Positions 10,804-22,558 of a DNA stretch of 64,000 nt are shown one piece after another. The first letter of the stretch is position 1, and every line of letters starts with the position of its first letter. The notes beneath the pieces are model-generated. The model had not been told where the DNA came from and did not search any database. It worked only from the letters and a program-made list of their open reading frames with translations. The position numbers were made by a program, and so were the translations under genes. This DNA is from Megamerina dolium (lineage: Eukaryota; Arthropoda; Insecta; Diptera; Megamerinidae): positions 36,742,540 to 36,806,539 of the forward strand of contig OY978527.1 of NCBI GenBank assembly GCA_963854835.1, written 5' to 3'.

Positions 10804-12939
10804 TGCGAGATACATTCTTAATACCGAAAATACTGGAACGGAATCGCTCTTGTGAAAGTATTTTAATACTAATTTAGTAATCTACTACATACTTTATGAT
10901 TTACTAGATATGACAAATAATATACCCAATAAACTTGATTGTGAACGTTCAGGGCTCATAATGGACAATTTTCGATAATTTCTACTTTGTACTTTCACAA
11001 ATTTATTAAAATTTACTTCGAATTTGTATCCATGTACTATTTATAATGCAAAAACAAATTAATTGTGCAACAACTTGGAAAATAACATACTTAATGACCC
11101 TAACTCTAAATGCTGAAAAATGAGCAAATTTAAGCCTCATAAAAGAGTCCAAAGATGCTCATAAATTTATTCAAAATGTAGTAAATTGTAGTAAATTCTT
11201 TATAAACGAGCTGGTTTAGATTGAGTGAGTGAAGTAAGTGAGTGGGTTTAAGACTTATGGAACAGTCTAAAAAGGCTCATAAATTCAGCCAGTAATTATT
11301 CAAAGATAATTTAATTTATGAGCATTGTATTAGCCATATTGAAGACTCATTTATGATACATATTTAGGAGCCTTTTATGACTCACAATTAGAAATTGTAA
11401 AAAGAGTCCATCCAGGGAGGAAATAACACTATTTTATGAGTTAAAATATGATCAAATCACTCCTAAATAAGAATCTTTTCTGAGAATCTTAAATATTTGA
11501 ATTTATTCTCAATTCTCCGATTGCACTTTTATGCAAAAATTTTAGGTTAATTGAGGGAAAAGGGAAATTTAACAAGTTACTGACATCACTGTTGGATATC
11601 TCAAATGATGATGACGGTAATGATGAGCGTAAATAATGGCTATATCGCATAATACTACATATTTTGCTATCATCTACCTATCTTTTACGTATTCTTTGTG
11701 AATTTTTACGAGCTCAACTCATTTAAGGCATAAAATGCGCATCATTAATTTATAATTTCTTTATAATTAATCAAGTGCATACGGTACAAATATAAATGCT
11801 ACTACAGCTAAAGTGCTAACAAAAAATTATTTGTATTTTCGGTATCACCAGTATAAAAAAAAAGAAAATCTACCAGCACTCTTGCGATTACATAGTAATT
11901 TTTTTTCGCTTAAATATGTTTTTTGTATCCTCTCTGCCTTTGATTTGTATATACAAGGCGAGAAAAAACAAAAACAATATTGTGGATAGGAAGAACACAA
12001 TTTCATCAAATGGATTTGCAAAACACTTTTTCCACGCCATCGATGGTAGTATGTAAATGTGGAAAAAGGAGGAAATCAGAAAAAAAATTAAATAAAAAAT
12101 AATGAAAATCGCACTAGAATTGAATGTAACTATCCACACTCAAGTTGAAAGTAATTTAAACTAACACTCTTCATAAAAAGCGAAATCACACCCACAATCA
12201 AAAGATTGAGTATCCATAAAAAAATGTTAATAGTGCCTGTGTGTGTGTGTGTGTGAGAAAGATTACGAGAGGGAGAGAGAGGGTCATCAGAAGATGGTGA
12301 ATGTGAAAGTAAAGTAGGCAAAGCTGGATAGTTCGAATAGCACGAGTAAGTGAATGGAACAACAGACAAGAAAGCCCGTTGCCATGAATTGGCAAACAGT
12401 TTGAAGTGCTTCTTTTTAGTTAGCATCGATTTTATGTTTTCGTTCTTTTCTTTCCGTTTTCATCTTTATTGAACTTTAATTAAAGTTGTTTCGATGATAT
12501 TGCATTTGTTTAAATATTGCATATATTTAAAGAAAAAAGAAAAAAAAAACACATTTAACTTTTTGAACTGCCTTTGCGTTATTGATTATCTTCAGGAATA
12601 TTGATCTATTGGTGTAATGATAAAGCAACAATACAAATAGAGGGAGCCAATGCGACTGATGTATGTATGTATGACCATGGATTAGTAAGCCTTCTACTAG
12701 TACAAGTTGCAAACCTTGCAAGCTGATTGCTAATTGTCTACTATTTCCAGGATACATTCCAAACAACATAATCTGCTCTTACTGTTCTCAAAAAAAATTA
12801 CAAAATATTAGAACTATATTTAGTTGTGGTTCTATTGTTGACCTGCTGACGCTCAATTTATTGCGAAAATTATTTTTATCAATTTTCTACGACTTGGCGA
12901 TTCAAAAACAAAGGAGAAATCTATTCGGTAAAAACCCAA
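10804..12939. other. intergenic with repeated CTCATAAA/TTTATGAG motifs
   Basis: No gene is supported. Between about 10951 and 11440 there are some eight copies, on both strands, of CTCATAA or its complement (near 10953, 11135, 11158, 11275, 11316, 11345, 11374 and 11433). A TG microsatellite lies at about 12237-12255. The longest frames (12130-12426, 12527-12769) are low-complexity. Confidence 0.4.
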
Positions 12940-12953
12940 CCAACAAGTTTTTA

Positions 12954-13316
12954 AAAAAATAAAATAAATATGTGGCACTTAAAGCCCCAAAGGGCTCATT
13001 AGCCGAGCTTCACTTCCATTACTGTTGTGCGTCTTAAATTTGGACAGTATTAGAAGGGACCTACTTATTTTAGCCGGTTCCGAACGGCAGAACACTTGTG
13101 ACATCACTTTTTCTGAGCTTTGTCACAGAGTTCTTTTAGAAGCTTTTTCATGGCAAGTTGTTACTGTCGGAAGAATTGCCAATTGCTTGCCGACAGGTGG
13201 GTACCATTCGAAAGAAAAATCTTATCGATATTAAATTTGTTATGCATCAGTCGGGGATTGAACCACGACCTACAGATCAGAAGGCGAACACACTAACCAC
13301 TGAGCTACGGTACCCA
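12954..13316 (-). repeat. tRNA-derived SINE, copy 3, with target-site duplication
   Basis: A complete 363-bp copy. On the minus strand the A box TAGCTCAGTGG (13297-13307) and B box GGTTCAATCC (13255-13264) fit the RNA polymerase III internal promoter. The body matches copy 2 and the 3' tail is AT-rich (ATTTATTTTATTTTTTT). It is flanked by a perfect 14-bp direct repeat, CCAACAAGTTTTTA, at 12940-12953 and 13317-13330, which shows LINE-mediated retroposition. It encodes nothing. Confidence 0.93.
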
Positions 13317-13399
13317 CCAACAAGTTTTTAGTAAGTGATAACAGGGCGTCTTCGTTGAACAGAACTTACACTGAGACACAAATTTAGAGTCATTGTCTA

Positions 13400-14023
13400 G
13401 GGGGGCGGAATAATTCCACCATATAGTAAAACCTCCAAAACTTTTTGCATCCTCAGTCCAAATTTTTTTATGGCCTTATTCAATTTGCAATTTTTTGACT
13501 GACTGCTTTTAGAGTAAGTTAAAATTCATATTGGAGCGAAATATGTTGTTTGGGTACATCAGTAAAATTTTATGAGGATGAATTTCATAGAACATTTTAA
13601 CCCGTTAGCTCTCTTACGAAAAGGTCGTTTTGACCTCTTTTTTTGAAAATTCTAAATAAAGTGGCATTTGGGAGGTGGCTAGAGAGTTTTAGAAAATTAT
13701 TTGTTACAAAATTTCACTAGGAACATTTTCAGACAAAATCTTTATATAAGGAACGTAAAAGTCCACAGAAAATAAAAAACAAATATGCCCCTTGAAATAT
13801 GCAATTTTTTATTCTTTATAATATTCTTTATAATGTGTTCATAAATATAATTCCATCTCTTTTCGAGGGTGATGGTTCGGTGCTCAAGACATCAGATCGC
13901 AATCATCGCTATCATCAAAAACTGAGTTATATATGATGTTCACATGTGACTCCACTGCTGGAGTATTGTAAGTTTTACTATATAAGTCTAGGTCTTTCAT
14001 CCATAGGTGGAATCATTCCGTCC
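13400..14023. other. paired palindromic motif, possible DNA-transposon remnant
   Basis: A near-palindrome (CGGAATAATTCCACC, about 13406-13420) and its inverted counterpart (GGTGGAATCATTCCG, about 14006-14020) lie 0.6 kb apart. Between them a TTAACCC occurs near 13599, reminiscent of piggyBac-type ends, and the minus strand around 13890-13920 encodes an acidic DDSDD stretch. No transposase is visible, so this is only a suggestion. Confidence 0.2.
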
Positions 14024-14224
14024 ACACAAATACTGTGTAACAGTGTTATTTATTAAGTTTTAATACTTTTTTCAAAGTCGTCCCTGTTTTGTTGTTTAAA
14101 ATTGTTTATCATATATTATGCTGGAAGAAATACAACAACAAATGATCTGTCATAGTTTCCTTGACAAAAGTATATCTTTAACAGCCATTACCGTGGCCGT
14201 GGCCATTACAACGGAAAAATCGAT

Positions 14225-15215
14225 TTAGTATACTTCGTGACAGTTAGAAATTGCAAACCACGTCAGGTTTTCCAGTTCTGAATATAACACCTTCTTAGTT
14301 GAAACATGTTCTTCCATTTGCTCGACCTGATCTAGCCAGCGCAGACGATGAAGTATGATGCATTTTACTATGTTGGTGCCGGTATACAACTCATAGAGCT
14401 CATGGTTGTATCTTATTCGATACTCGCCACCAACGCAGATAGGTCCAACGATCTTGTGTAAAACTTTTCTTTGGATAATACTGAGCATTCTCTCATTTGA
14501 GGTGAAAATAGTTCAGGCTTTGCCGCCATACGTAAGAACAGGCCTGATGAGTGACTTGTAGAGAGTGTTTTTCGTTTCTCGAAGGAGGGCTCGACTTTTC
14601 AATCGCTCACTAAGCCCAAAGTAGCTTAGAGATACCAATAGCGACTCTTCGCAATATATCCAGTCTGATGTCATTACTAGTGTTAATGCTGGTTCCAAGA
14701 TAGACATTGTCCTCCACTACTTCAAAAGCGCAGTTATCAACAGTGAGGTGCTGTCCAAAATGATAAGACTTTTTGTTTGTTGATACTAGGTGCTTTGTCT
14801 TGCCATCCAATGGGAGTTATATAGTGTCATTCTGCAATGTCTTTGGAGTTTTGCAGGAAAACCGAGCTCAGACATTGCTGTGTAGAGGTAATCCCTAACT
14901 GGGCTATCGAAAGCGGCTTTATTTATTATCAACAAATAGATGGTGTATGTCGATGTATTTTTCTTAAGTTTTCTCCAAGATTCGGTGTAGTGTGAATATC
15001 TGGTCGATGATAGATTTACTAGATCTTAAGCCATACTAATAGGGTCCAGTCAGGTTGTTGAGGATGGGTTTTAATCTTTGACACAGTACTCATAATAGGA
15101 TCTTGTAAACGATGTTAAGAAAACTTATACCAAGGTAGTTGGCGCAAATTGTGGGATCTCTTTGCTTATGAACGGAAGAGGGGGACACTGAGCCTTGACT
15201 CATCGGGCACGATCA
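14225..15215 (-). pseudogene. LINE reverse transcriptase, degenerate 3' part (family R)
   Basis: Minus-strand frames line up with the cleaner family copy at 56546-57362. They carry GKTKHLVSTNKKSYHFGQH (14750-14810), VYLGTSIN, TLYKSLIRPVLTYG (about 14525-14580), RKVLHKIVGPICVGGEYRI (about 14415-14470) and RLRWLDQVEQMEEH (about 14305-14345). From about 14830 to 15215 there is additional, more eroded sequence from the upstream part of the reverse transcriptase. Frameshifts and stops are numerous. I call the family 'R' here because its clade (RTE- or CR1-like) cannot be settled by eye. Confidence 0.75.
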
Positions 15216-17863
15216 GTATAATGCGGCACACGACACACGGCGAAGAAAATATGATCTACCAATGAGAAAATTATCACACACTAAGACAGAGAAACGGAAG
15301 CTACTTACTTAATAGAATATTATAAGATGCTATATTCCAGTAACCGATGCACATATATTGTAATAGTGGTCGAACAATCAGTTGTAATTTTCTTTTATGA
15401 ACATGTATTTTACATATATATTCTATTATTTATTATATCCTTAATATCCACTCACATACTAATATACTTTTGTCAATAAATATTGTAAATAAATAGATGC
15501 TCAATGGCATTGAACCATAGAGGATTATTAGATGGATGTGCATGCATGTGTATGTGATGATGCCTGGCTAATACTACATAGTAGGTAACGTTATAAATAT
15601 CAAGAATTAAATTACTTAGGCCAAATTAGTCACTTATGTTCTTGTAAAGTATCTGAGTGCAATTTAATTTATTTATTTTTTGTTTGTTTTATTCTTCTTG
15701 TGGATATTGTCATATATTTTTGCAACACCATATCTACATATACTGCATATTTACTTTTGTATGTAGTTAGGACGTAGGACAAGTATCAAAACCATTAAAC
15801 TACACTTTCAATAATCGTATGAATATGTATACAGTCGATGTAACTAATCGCTTACGACATTGATAACTAATTGCAATGTCAATAAATTACACAAACTTGT
15901 TTGGCTGGCAGGCAGAACATATGAGGTATCTCTAAGCTAGACCAGACTAGATCATATTCAGTCGTTCATGCATATAGTTTTATATACAATAGTTTAAACA
16001 CAAACTGACAATTTTTGGTCTTGAAAGTTTCTCCAAAATATCGTATGTATGTAGCTACTATGTAATATAGCAAAATGTTCAGCAAGTATAATTTTATGGA
16101 TATTCAACTGCATCTACGGTCTATGCATATATTACAACAAGAATAAGTAGTGATAGTAGTATATATATATATGTGCAGTAGAGTGGCTTGACAAAAAGGT
16201 TTGAAATTTTCGTCTTTAGTTATGGGTTGTTTTTGTCTAGCTTTGAGGGTTTGATGACAGATTTGGAAATATTATATATCATTGATAATGACTACAAGTA
16301 TTTTTCAGATGTCATTAACTCAATATTTTGACTCTTTTTCGCAAGCTTCAAAAAACCGAATTTAATTAACGTCGAAATGCATTCAAGTTAAGTTTTCAAG
16401 GAAGTTGGGGGCATACTTATTGCCTTTTATATGAGAACCGACCCAACCTAATATGCATATTATATATATACAAGTGTTAGTTTTCATTGAAGACGAACAG
16501 CAACAACAACAACAACTAAATTACAATTAATTTGGAAACTTTTGAACATTTTGTCCTGTTACTAATATTTATTGACTTACTAAATATGTAATATGAATAA
16601 AACAGGATCGTAGATGCAACATGATGTACAAAATCGTCTATTTTTTTGGATTGAAATTAAAGTTTTGTATGTGTTTTTTTTCTATGATCGAATATGTCCC
16701 ATAGTTGAGATAACTTGAAGTTATCTCTTACTATTGCCACAATTCAGAGATACTGGTTTAGTTTAGAGTACTATCTTAGCAGCTTATATTAATTCTTACA
16801 TGCTTGCTGTTTAATACAGACTATATTAAAGACGTTTACTACGCCTAGGACTCCCTTTTTATCTACGTTTGTGCCTCACTGTCATATCAACATTCTGTTC
16901 ATCATCCCTACATGTTTGTTAGATCGCCCAAATGTTACTATACCGCAAGTAACCAAAAGTATTTGTCACTTCCATATGCATATATGTATTATAGTCACTG
17001 TACATTCTCGTACATATACTCTTACATGTGCGTACGAAAGACCAGGACATAGTACAGCTCTTCTTTTAAATAGTTTTAATACAAGTTTTATTATATTTAC
17101 ATCTCCAATGTTTCGAGCACATTATTCGTTTGCAAAAATTTATTATCACATTAAAACTTGCCTTCCAAAAATATATGTGCGTTTACATAGCATAGTTTGC
17201 AGCATAGTTTTCGGTGCTTAGGCTTAGTAAATTTGCATATGTAAGTATATACAATATTTTAGTATATATGAACATTGGGGTGACACTGAATTGGAGTTAA
17301 ACATAATCTTTGTAATCAGTTGGGACTTTGAATTGTATTTTTCAATATTTTTGTAGAATATATGAATACATATCTCGGTACTTAATGAAAAAGGACTTAA
17401 ATCCATTTTTGTTAGTGCTCAAGTAAAAAATCTTCATTTCTATCCACTGAGTTCGTTCATTTATTTGCATGAAGATTAGTATGATAAACTATTTTTCAAA
17501 TTGATTGAAATGTTAAATTTTAGACTTAGCTTGGCACAGCTATACATTTTTAGAAAATAATTTTAAACAATTTTTAAATAATTAAGCCTCACAAAAGTGA
17601 GAATTAAAAATTCTGTAAGTTTTATAATTTTCGAAGTGTTAACTTTTGGATTTTACTACAAATAATATATACAACATAACATAAAAGCAAACCGAGAAAC
17701 TCTTATCCATATATCATGAAACTATATGCAAAGAAATTTATTTCAATAGTACCCAAGAATGTCCCACCACAACGATTTCTGTTGTCACAACGATCTTCCA
17801 CTACCTTTGTAAATGCCTTATCCTGCCCTTTGGATGCAGAGAATCAACAACCTAGATAAACTA
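15216..17863. other. intergenic, no gene seen
   Basis: AT-rich, with short TA microsatellites near 16160 and 16460 and CAACAA repeats near 16500. The plus-strand frame at 16871-17221 (116 codons) has no recognisable domain and I do not support it. Confidence 0.45.
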
Positions 17864-19082
17864 CCAGGTGTACAAGCTTAAATCCGCTATTTTTCAGTAA
17901 AAAAAACATTTTTTTTCATAGAAAGCCAAAAATTAATTTATTCAAAATATTTGTCCTCGCTAGCTATACATTTTTCCCATTTATCGGGCAATTTATGTAT
18001 ACCATGTCAAAATAATTCCTAATTTTTCGAGGAAAACCACTCGTCAAGCCATTTTCCGACGTTCTTTCATTCGAATCGAAGTGCTGTTCGGCGAGCGCGT
18101 GACCCATCGACGAAAACAGGTAATAGTCAGAAGGGGCCAGGTCTGGTGAATAAGCGGGATGAGGTAGCACCTCCCAATTAAGTGTGTCCAAGTAGTTTTG
18201 GACCTGATTTGACGTGTGTGATGGGGCGTTGTCGTGGAGAAAAATTAGCTTCCTAGGTCTTTGTTCATAACCAGGCCTTTTTTCACCCAAAGCACGGCGC
18301 AATTTCACTAGTTTCACTAGGTTTCAACAGCTTGTAGTAGATGACACCCTGCTGATCCCACCAAACGCACAGCATCGTCTTGCGCCCAAAGCGATTAGGT
18401 CTTGGAGAAAAAGTTGCTGGTTGGCCGGGATCGAGCCACGATTTTTTTCATTTAGGATTCTCAAAGTATATCCACTTTTCATCGCAAGTGACCACAAGAT
18501 GCAGGAACGACTTTCTTTTTTTTCTAGCATGCAAGATTTCGCATGTGTTTTGGCGTCGCTCCATCTGCCTATCGTTCAATTCATGGGGTACCTATTTTCC
18601 ATGGCTCGTAAACGTATGGAAATGGCTTGTTGAGTAACACCTAACTGTTCGGCAAGCATTTTTTGCGATTGGGTTTCGTCCTCATCCAAAAGAGCCTGCA
18701 AATCATGGTCCTCAACTTTTCTGGGTCTACTTTCACGCTTCTTGTCACTCAAGTCAAAATGGCCTTCTTTGAACCAACGAAACCAGTCTCTGCAAATGGT
18801 TTCCGATAGCGCACTGTCTCCACAAGCATAAGATGTGACTCAGCAGCAGATTTCTTCAAATTTAAGCAAAAAAGTAGAGCTTCCCGCATATGCTCTTTTT
18901 CTGGCACGAAACTAGACATGATTATACGAGGAAAAATGTATGTTGTTGTATGAAATCACTGATGATGTTTACAAATTGATGTAAACCGTTGTCGAACTCA
19001 TAAAAAAAAGGATGCACAGTCGATAATAGCTCAATATGCTCACTAACGCCATCTACGGGCGGATTTAAGCTTGTACACCTGG
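17864..19082 (-). mobile_element. mariner element with complete ends, inactive
   Basis: The element is 1219 bp. Its 24-bp terminal inverted repeats begin CCAGGTGTACAAGCTTAAAT (17864-17887, and inverted at 19059-19082) and show no mismatch that I can see. A TA dinucleotide flanks each side (17862-17863, 19083-19084), the expected mariner target duplication. The CCAGGTGTACAAG start resembles that of Mos1-type (mauritiana subfamily) mariners. The transposase inside is frameshifted. Confidence 0.95.
17964..18919 (-). pseudogene. mariner transposase, D,D34D, frameshifted
   Basis: Translation starts at 18919 (MSSFVPEKEHMREALLF) and the pieces run to about 17964. The N-terminal half is broken by stops. 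A middle piece (about 18324-18530) carries the CDEKW first-Asp motif and a VWWDQQGVIYYKLL block. The C-terminal piece (17964-18317) is open and carries LHDNAPSHTS (second Asp), 34 residues, then YSPDLAPSD (third Asp). All three acidic residues are present, but frameshifts near 18320 and in the N-terminal half prevent a single product. Confidence 0.9.
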
Positions 19083-19084
19083 TA

Positions 19085-19639
19085 CTCTTCAATAACATCG
19101 AGGAGCTGGCGGAAATAAGCATGAGCGACCTCCTGTGATTTCTAAACACTACGAATTGGATCTGACCGTGGTGCCCACACAAACAACCTAACGAACAATT
19201 GGAAGGGAGGATGTGATAACAATACGGTGCGTAAGCGCTATTTGGACTTATGGATGAGTAAACCACTTCAATCAACTAACCAACACTAAACTTGTATTTG
19301 AAAACTATGCTAATGATAAGTATATCCTTGATCGCACTCAACATCGCATTTAATGTTGCGCATTCGGTTGATAGCAACTAAGACTGTAGATCTTGAGCCG
19401 GATACCCAATATGGGATCATAATCATCAATTGAATAGAAATCACTGATAACTGCTGTCAGTCATGATGCATCCCTCCAATTTTTAGTTATTATTTTGTTG
19501 TGCTGCTTTCATCCAGCTCTACTTTGGCTATAGCGCTCTGTTTATCCGGTGTATTCGGTTATGCCTTTCCACATTTGATTAGTTTTCTTTTTTTTTATGC
19601 AAATGCTGTAGATTTCACTTTGATTGACCGTACTCCTCT
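19085..19639. other. intergenic, no gene seen
   Basis: Sequence between a mariner and a LINE fragment. No frame or repeat is recognised. Confidence 0.4.
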
Positions 19640-19928
19640 TCTTCTTCCTATGTGACCATAAGAACCGATGATCGATTTAGGCCGAACATATAATGCGGCT
19701 CCAGTCTTCTTAGGTTCTTCGCTTGCTGGCGATAATTGGATATTCCAAGCGCCCTCCAAAGTTACCCTGCACTTGCTCCTTCCAACGGAGGCTTGGTTTT
19801 CCTCTTCTTCTGAGTCCTCCAGCCGGTGCCGAATTAAATACCCTCTTCGCTGGAGCATTTTCTTCCATTCGCTCGACACGACCGAGCCAGCACAGCTGCT
19901 GGATTTTGATTCGCTTGACTATGTCAAT
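19640..19928 (-). pseudogene. family R LINE, 5'-truncated 3' end
   Basis: The minus strand reads DIVKRIKIQQLCWLGRVERM (about 19858-19919) and then GGLRRRGKPSLRWKEQVQ in the same frame, matching the C-terminus of the family R reverse transcriptase at 56546-57362. Beyond it lies the shared 3' UTR (GATCGATTTAGGCCGAACAT on the plus strand). The fragment is interrupted at 19929 by the Jockey insertion; its last bases continue at 24216-24230. The uninterrupted paralogue is 35505-35775. Confidence 0.85.
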
Positions 19929-20080
19929 TTTTTTTTTTTTTTTTAACAAGCTTTTTTATTGGTTCTTTCTAAAATTACTTAGAAACTAACAATATGTAAT
20001 CAAATCTTACAAACTAAATAAAATTATGTGATATTCCCAACGTTCCATCACAATTTGTTGAGTCACGAGGTATAGCAATT

Positions 20081-22558
20081 TCACAGCATATTCAGTGTGT
20101 CTTTTCTTTTTAATCGACGATGCCCCGTGCTCAGCAACAATTGCCTAGCAAGGGGATTCGGATGACTGTGTAATTTTTGAATGTAGCTTCTGCAAGACGT
20201 TGCAACTTCCTCAGAAATTGTGGGTACATTTAAATCTCGATGGATGTTAACGTTCCTCATATACCAAGGCGCGTTTACAATAATTCGCAGACACTTGGAT
20301 TGTATTCGCTGCAATTTTTCGATATTTGAGGGATATGCGGTGCCCCAAAACTGAATACCATAAGTCCAGATTGGCTTCAGGATTGCTTTATATAATAGCA
20401 CTTTGTATTCGAGATTCAACTTTGATCTTTTGTGTATCAGCCACCATAACTGATTAATTTTAAGCTTGATTTGAGTTTTCTTTGCCTCTATGTGATTTTT
20501 CCAGGTCAGCCTTCTGTCGAGGTGAATACCCAAGTACTTTGTTGAGGAACATTGTGGAACTGATTGGCCATTAATTTTAAGTGGGGGACATGTATCTGGC
20601 CTTAGCGTGAAGGTTACATGTACGCTCTTTGATTCATTGACTTTTATACGCCATTTTGCTAGCCAGATTTCGAGAGAATCGATATGAGTCTGCAGGAGTT
20701 TAGTAGCTTCTATGGGGTTAGAGCGAGAGCACAATATTGCCGTATCATCTGCAAAGGTCGATATAAATGTATGGTTATGGCTTGGCATATCTGTAGTGTA
20801 TAAGAGATACAGTAAGGGGCCCAAAACGCTTCCTTGAGGAACGCGAGCGTGAATATCCAATGGATTTGTTGTGTAATCCTTGTGATGTACTAGAAATTGT
20901 CTTTTCGTGAGGTAGCTACTAAGCAATGAGGAGACATTTGCAGGCAGTAATAGTTTGAGTTTGTAAATAAGGCCATCGTGCCATACTTTATCGAAAGCTT
21001 GAGTGATATCAAGAAAGACAGCTGAGCAATACTTTTTTTTCTTCAAAAGTGTTCCTTATCAGAGTTACAATGCGGTGGACTTGTTCTATTGTGCCGTGCT
21101 GTTTTCTAAATCCAAACTGATGTTGAGGAATCAGTTGGTTGAGATTAATAAATGGAGTTATATTCATGACAAGTAGCTTTTCGAATACTTTAGAAAGTAG
21201 AGGCAGGAGGCTGATAGGTCTGTACGATGCAACTTTTGTAGGGTCTTTTCCTGGTTTTGCTATCATAATAATTTTTGAAGTTTTCCAGCATTTGGGATAG
21301 TGTTTAATACGAAGGATAGCATTGAAAATGTGCATCAGATGAATTACTGAAGCCGGAGGTAGCTCTTTTATCATTTTACCGGTAATTCTATCTGGACCAG
21401 GTGATTACCGTGTGCCCAATTACCGTCACTCAAACGGATGGGGGAATCAGTGAGAATTGGCCGATTTGATTTTTTTGCTGATTTCCACAAAGAGTAGTCT
21501 GACGCTTCACCAGGTGTTAATTTCGCTATGTGCTCTTCTAACTCTTTGTTGTTTTTATTTTTTAAGGCTTGCTTTAACTTTCGAGTGCAGTGCTGTAGCT
21601 GTGTTTTCAGATTCGGTGATCTGAATTCTTGCCATTGTCTTCGGAGTCTTCTTTTCTGTCTTACTAGCAATTCAATATCGGCTGGTGTGTATGGGCTATA
21701 GTTTGATTGCTTGCATACCTTTGTGCAGGTGGCTGAGCTGAGAGCTAATGAGAGCAGCTGGTTGAATTTTTCTAGTGCTGAGTCTACATCGTGTCCATTT
21801 CTTAATACAGTACTCAGAGGAAGATGGGAATTTATATATTTCTTGAATTTTAACCAGTCTATTTTCTTTCTAACGCAATTACCTTGGGGGCTTGGTGATT
21901 TTATAGATATTACCGTGGGTGAGTGGTCAGATGATAGATCATAATTACACTCTGTGGAGATATTTTCCATCTGCAAACCTTTGGCGACTCCAAAGTCTAT
22001 GAGATCGGGTATTTTCCTCTTGTCCGTCGGCCAATATGTCGGTTGACCGTTTGAAATAACATCGTAGCCATGGTTAGTGATGATTGAACATAGTCTTCTG
22101 CCTTTTGGAGTTATTAAGCGGGAGCTCCAGTGAGTGTGTTTGGCGTTGAAATCGCCAGCAACCAAGAATTTGCTACCAAGAGTTGAGAAAAATTCTTTAT
22201 ATTGCTGTTCGGTAATACTGTATCTTGGGGGACAGTATATCGCAGATATTACTAGCTTAGAGATGTATTCTTCCAGACATATAGATGTTGCTTGCAAGTA
22301 GACGCTACTGAAATCTTCGAGAACATGATGTTTTATTCTGCTTTTTATCAATATGGCAGTTCCTCCGCGTGCCTTACCATGCAGATGATTTGTGGTGTAC
22401 AGTTTGTAATATGGTATTTGGTAGCAATTTTTGTCAGTGAAATGGGTCTCAGATATCATCATTATGTCGATTTGGCTGGATTCAAGGAATTGAATTAGCT
22501 CCAAACGGTGCTGGCTTAAGCCGTTGGCGTTCCAGTGGCATATCTTGAGACAACTCAT
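20081..22558 (-). pseudogene. Jockey ORF2: endonuclease-reverse transcriptase, two lesions
   Basis: The apurinic-type endonuclease domain (22558 to about 21900) is intact, with ISETHF, GDFNAKHTHW and SDHSP landmarks. The reverse transcriptase spans about 21400-20300: AKPGKDPTKVASYRPISLL, the AFDKVW region, VPQGSVLGPLLY and the FADD catalytic box. The C-terminal tail runs to the stop at 20081. Two breaks are visible. Near 21405 the frame jumps from GNWAHG to SPGPDRITG; Jockey proteins normally have some 70-80 residues between these blocks, so I infer an internal deletion with frameshift. Near 21030-21040 an A homopolymer shifts the frame again. The element is therefore unlikely to be autonomous. 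Confidence 0.92.

Noticed and set aside
12130..12426. A 98-codon frame with HTHTHTG repeats
   Set aside because: Driven by the TG microsatellite at 12237-12255.
16871..17221. A 116-codon plus-strand frame
   Set aside because: His/Ile/Phe-rich translation of AT-rich DNA with no domain, splice context or repeat support.
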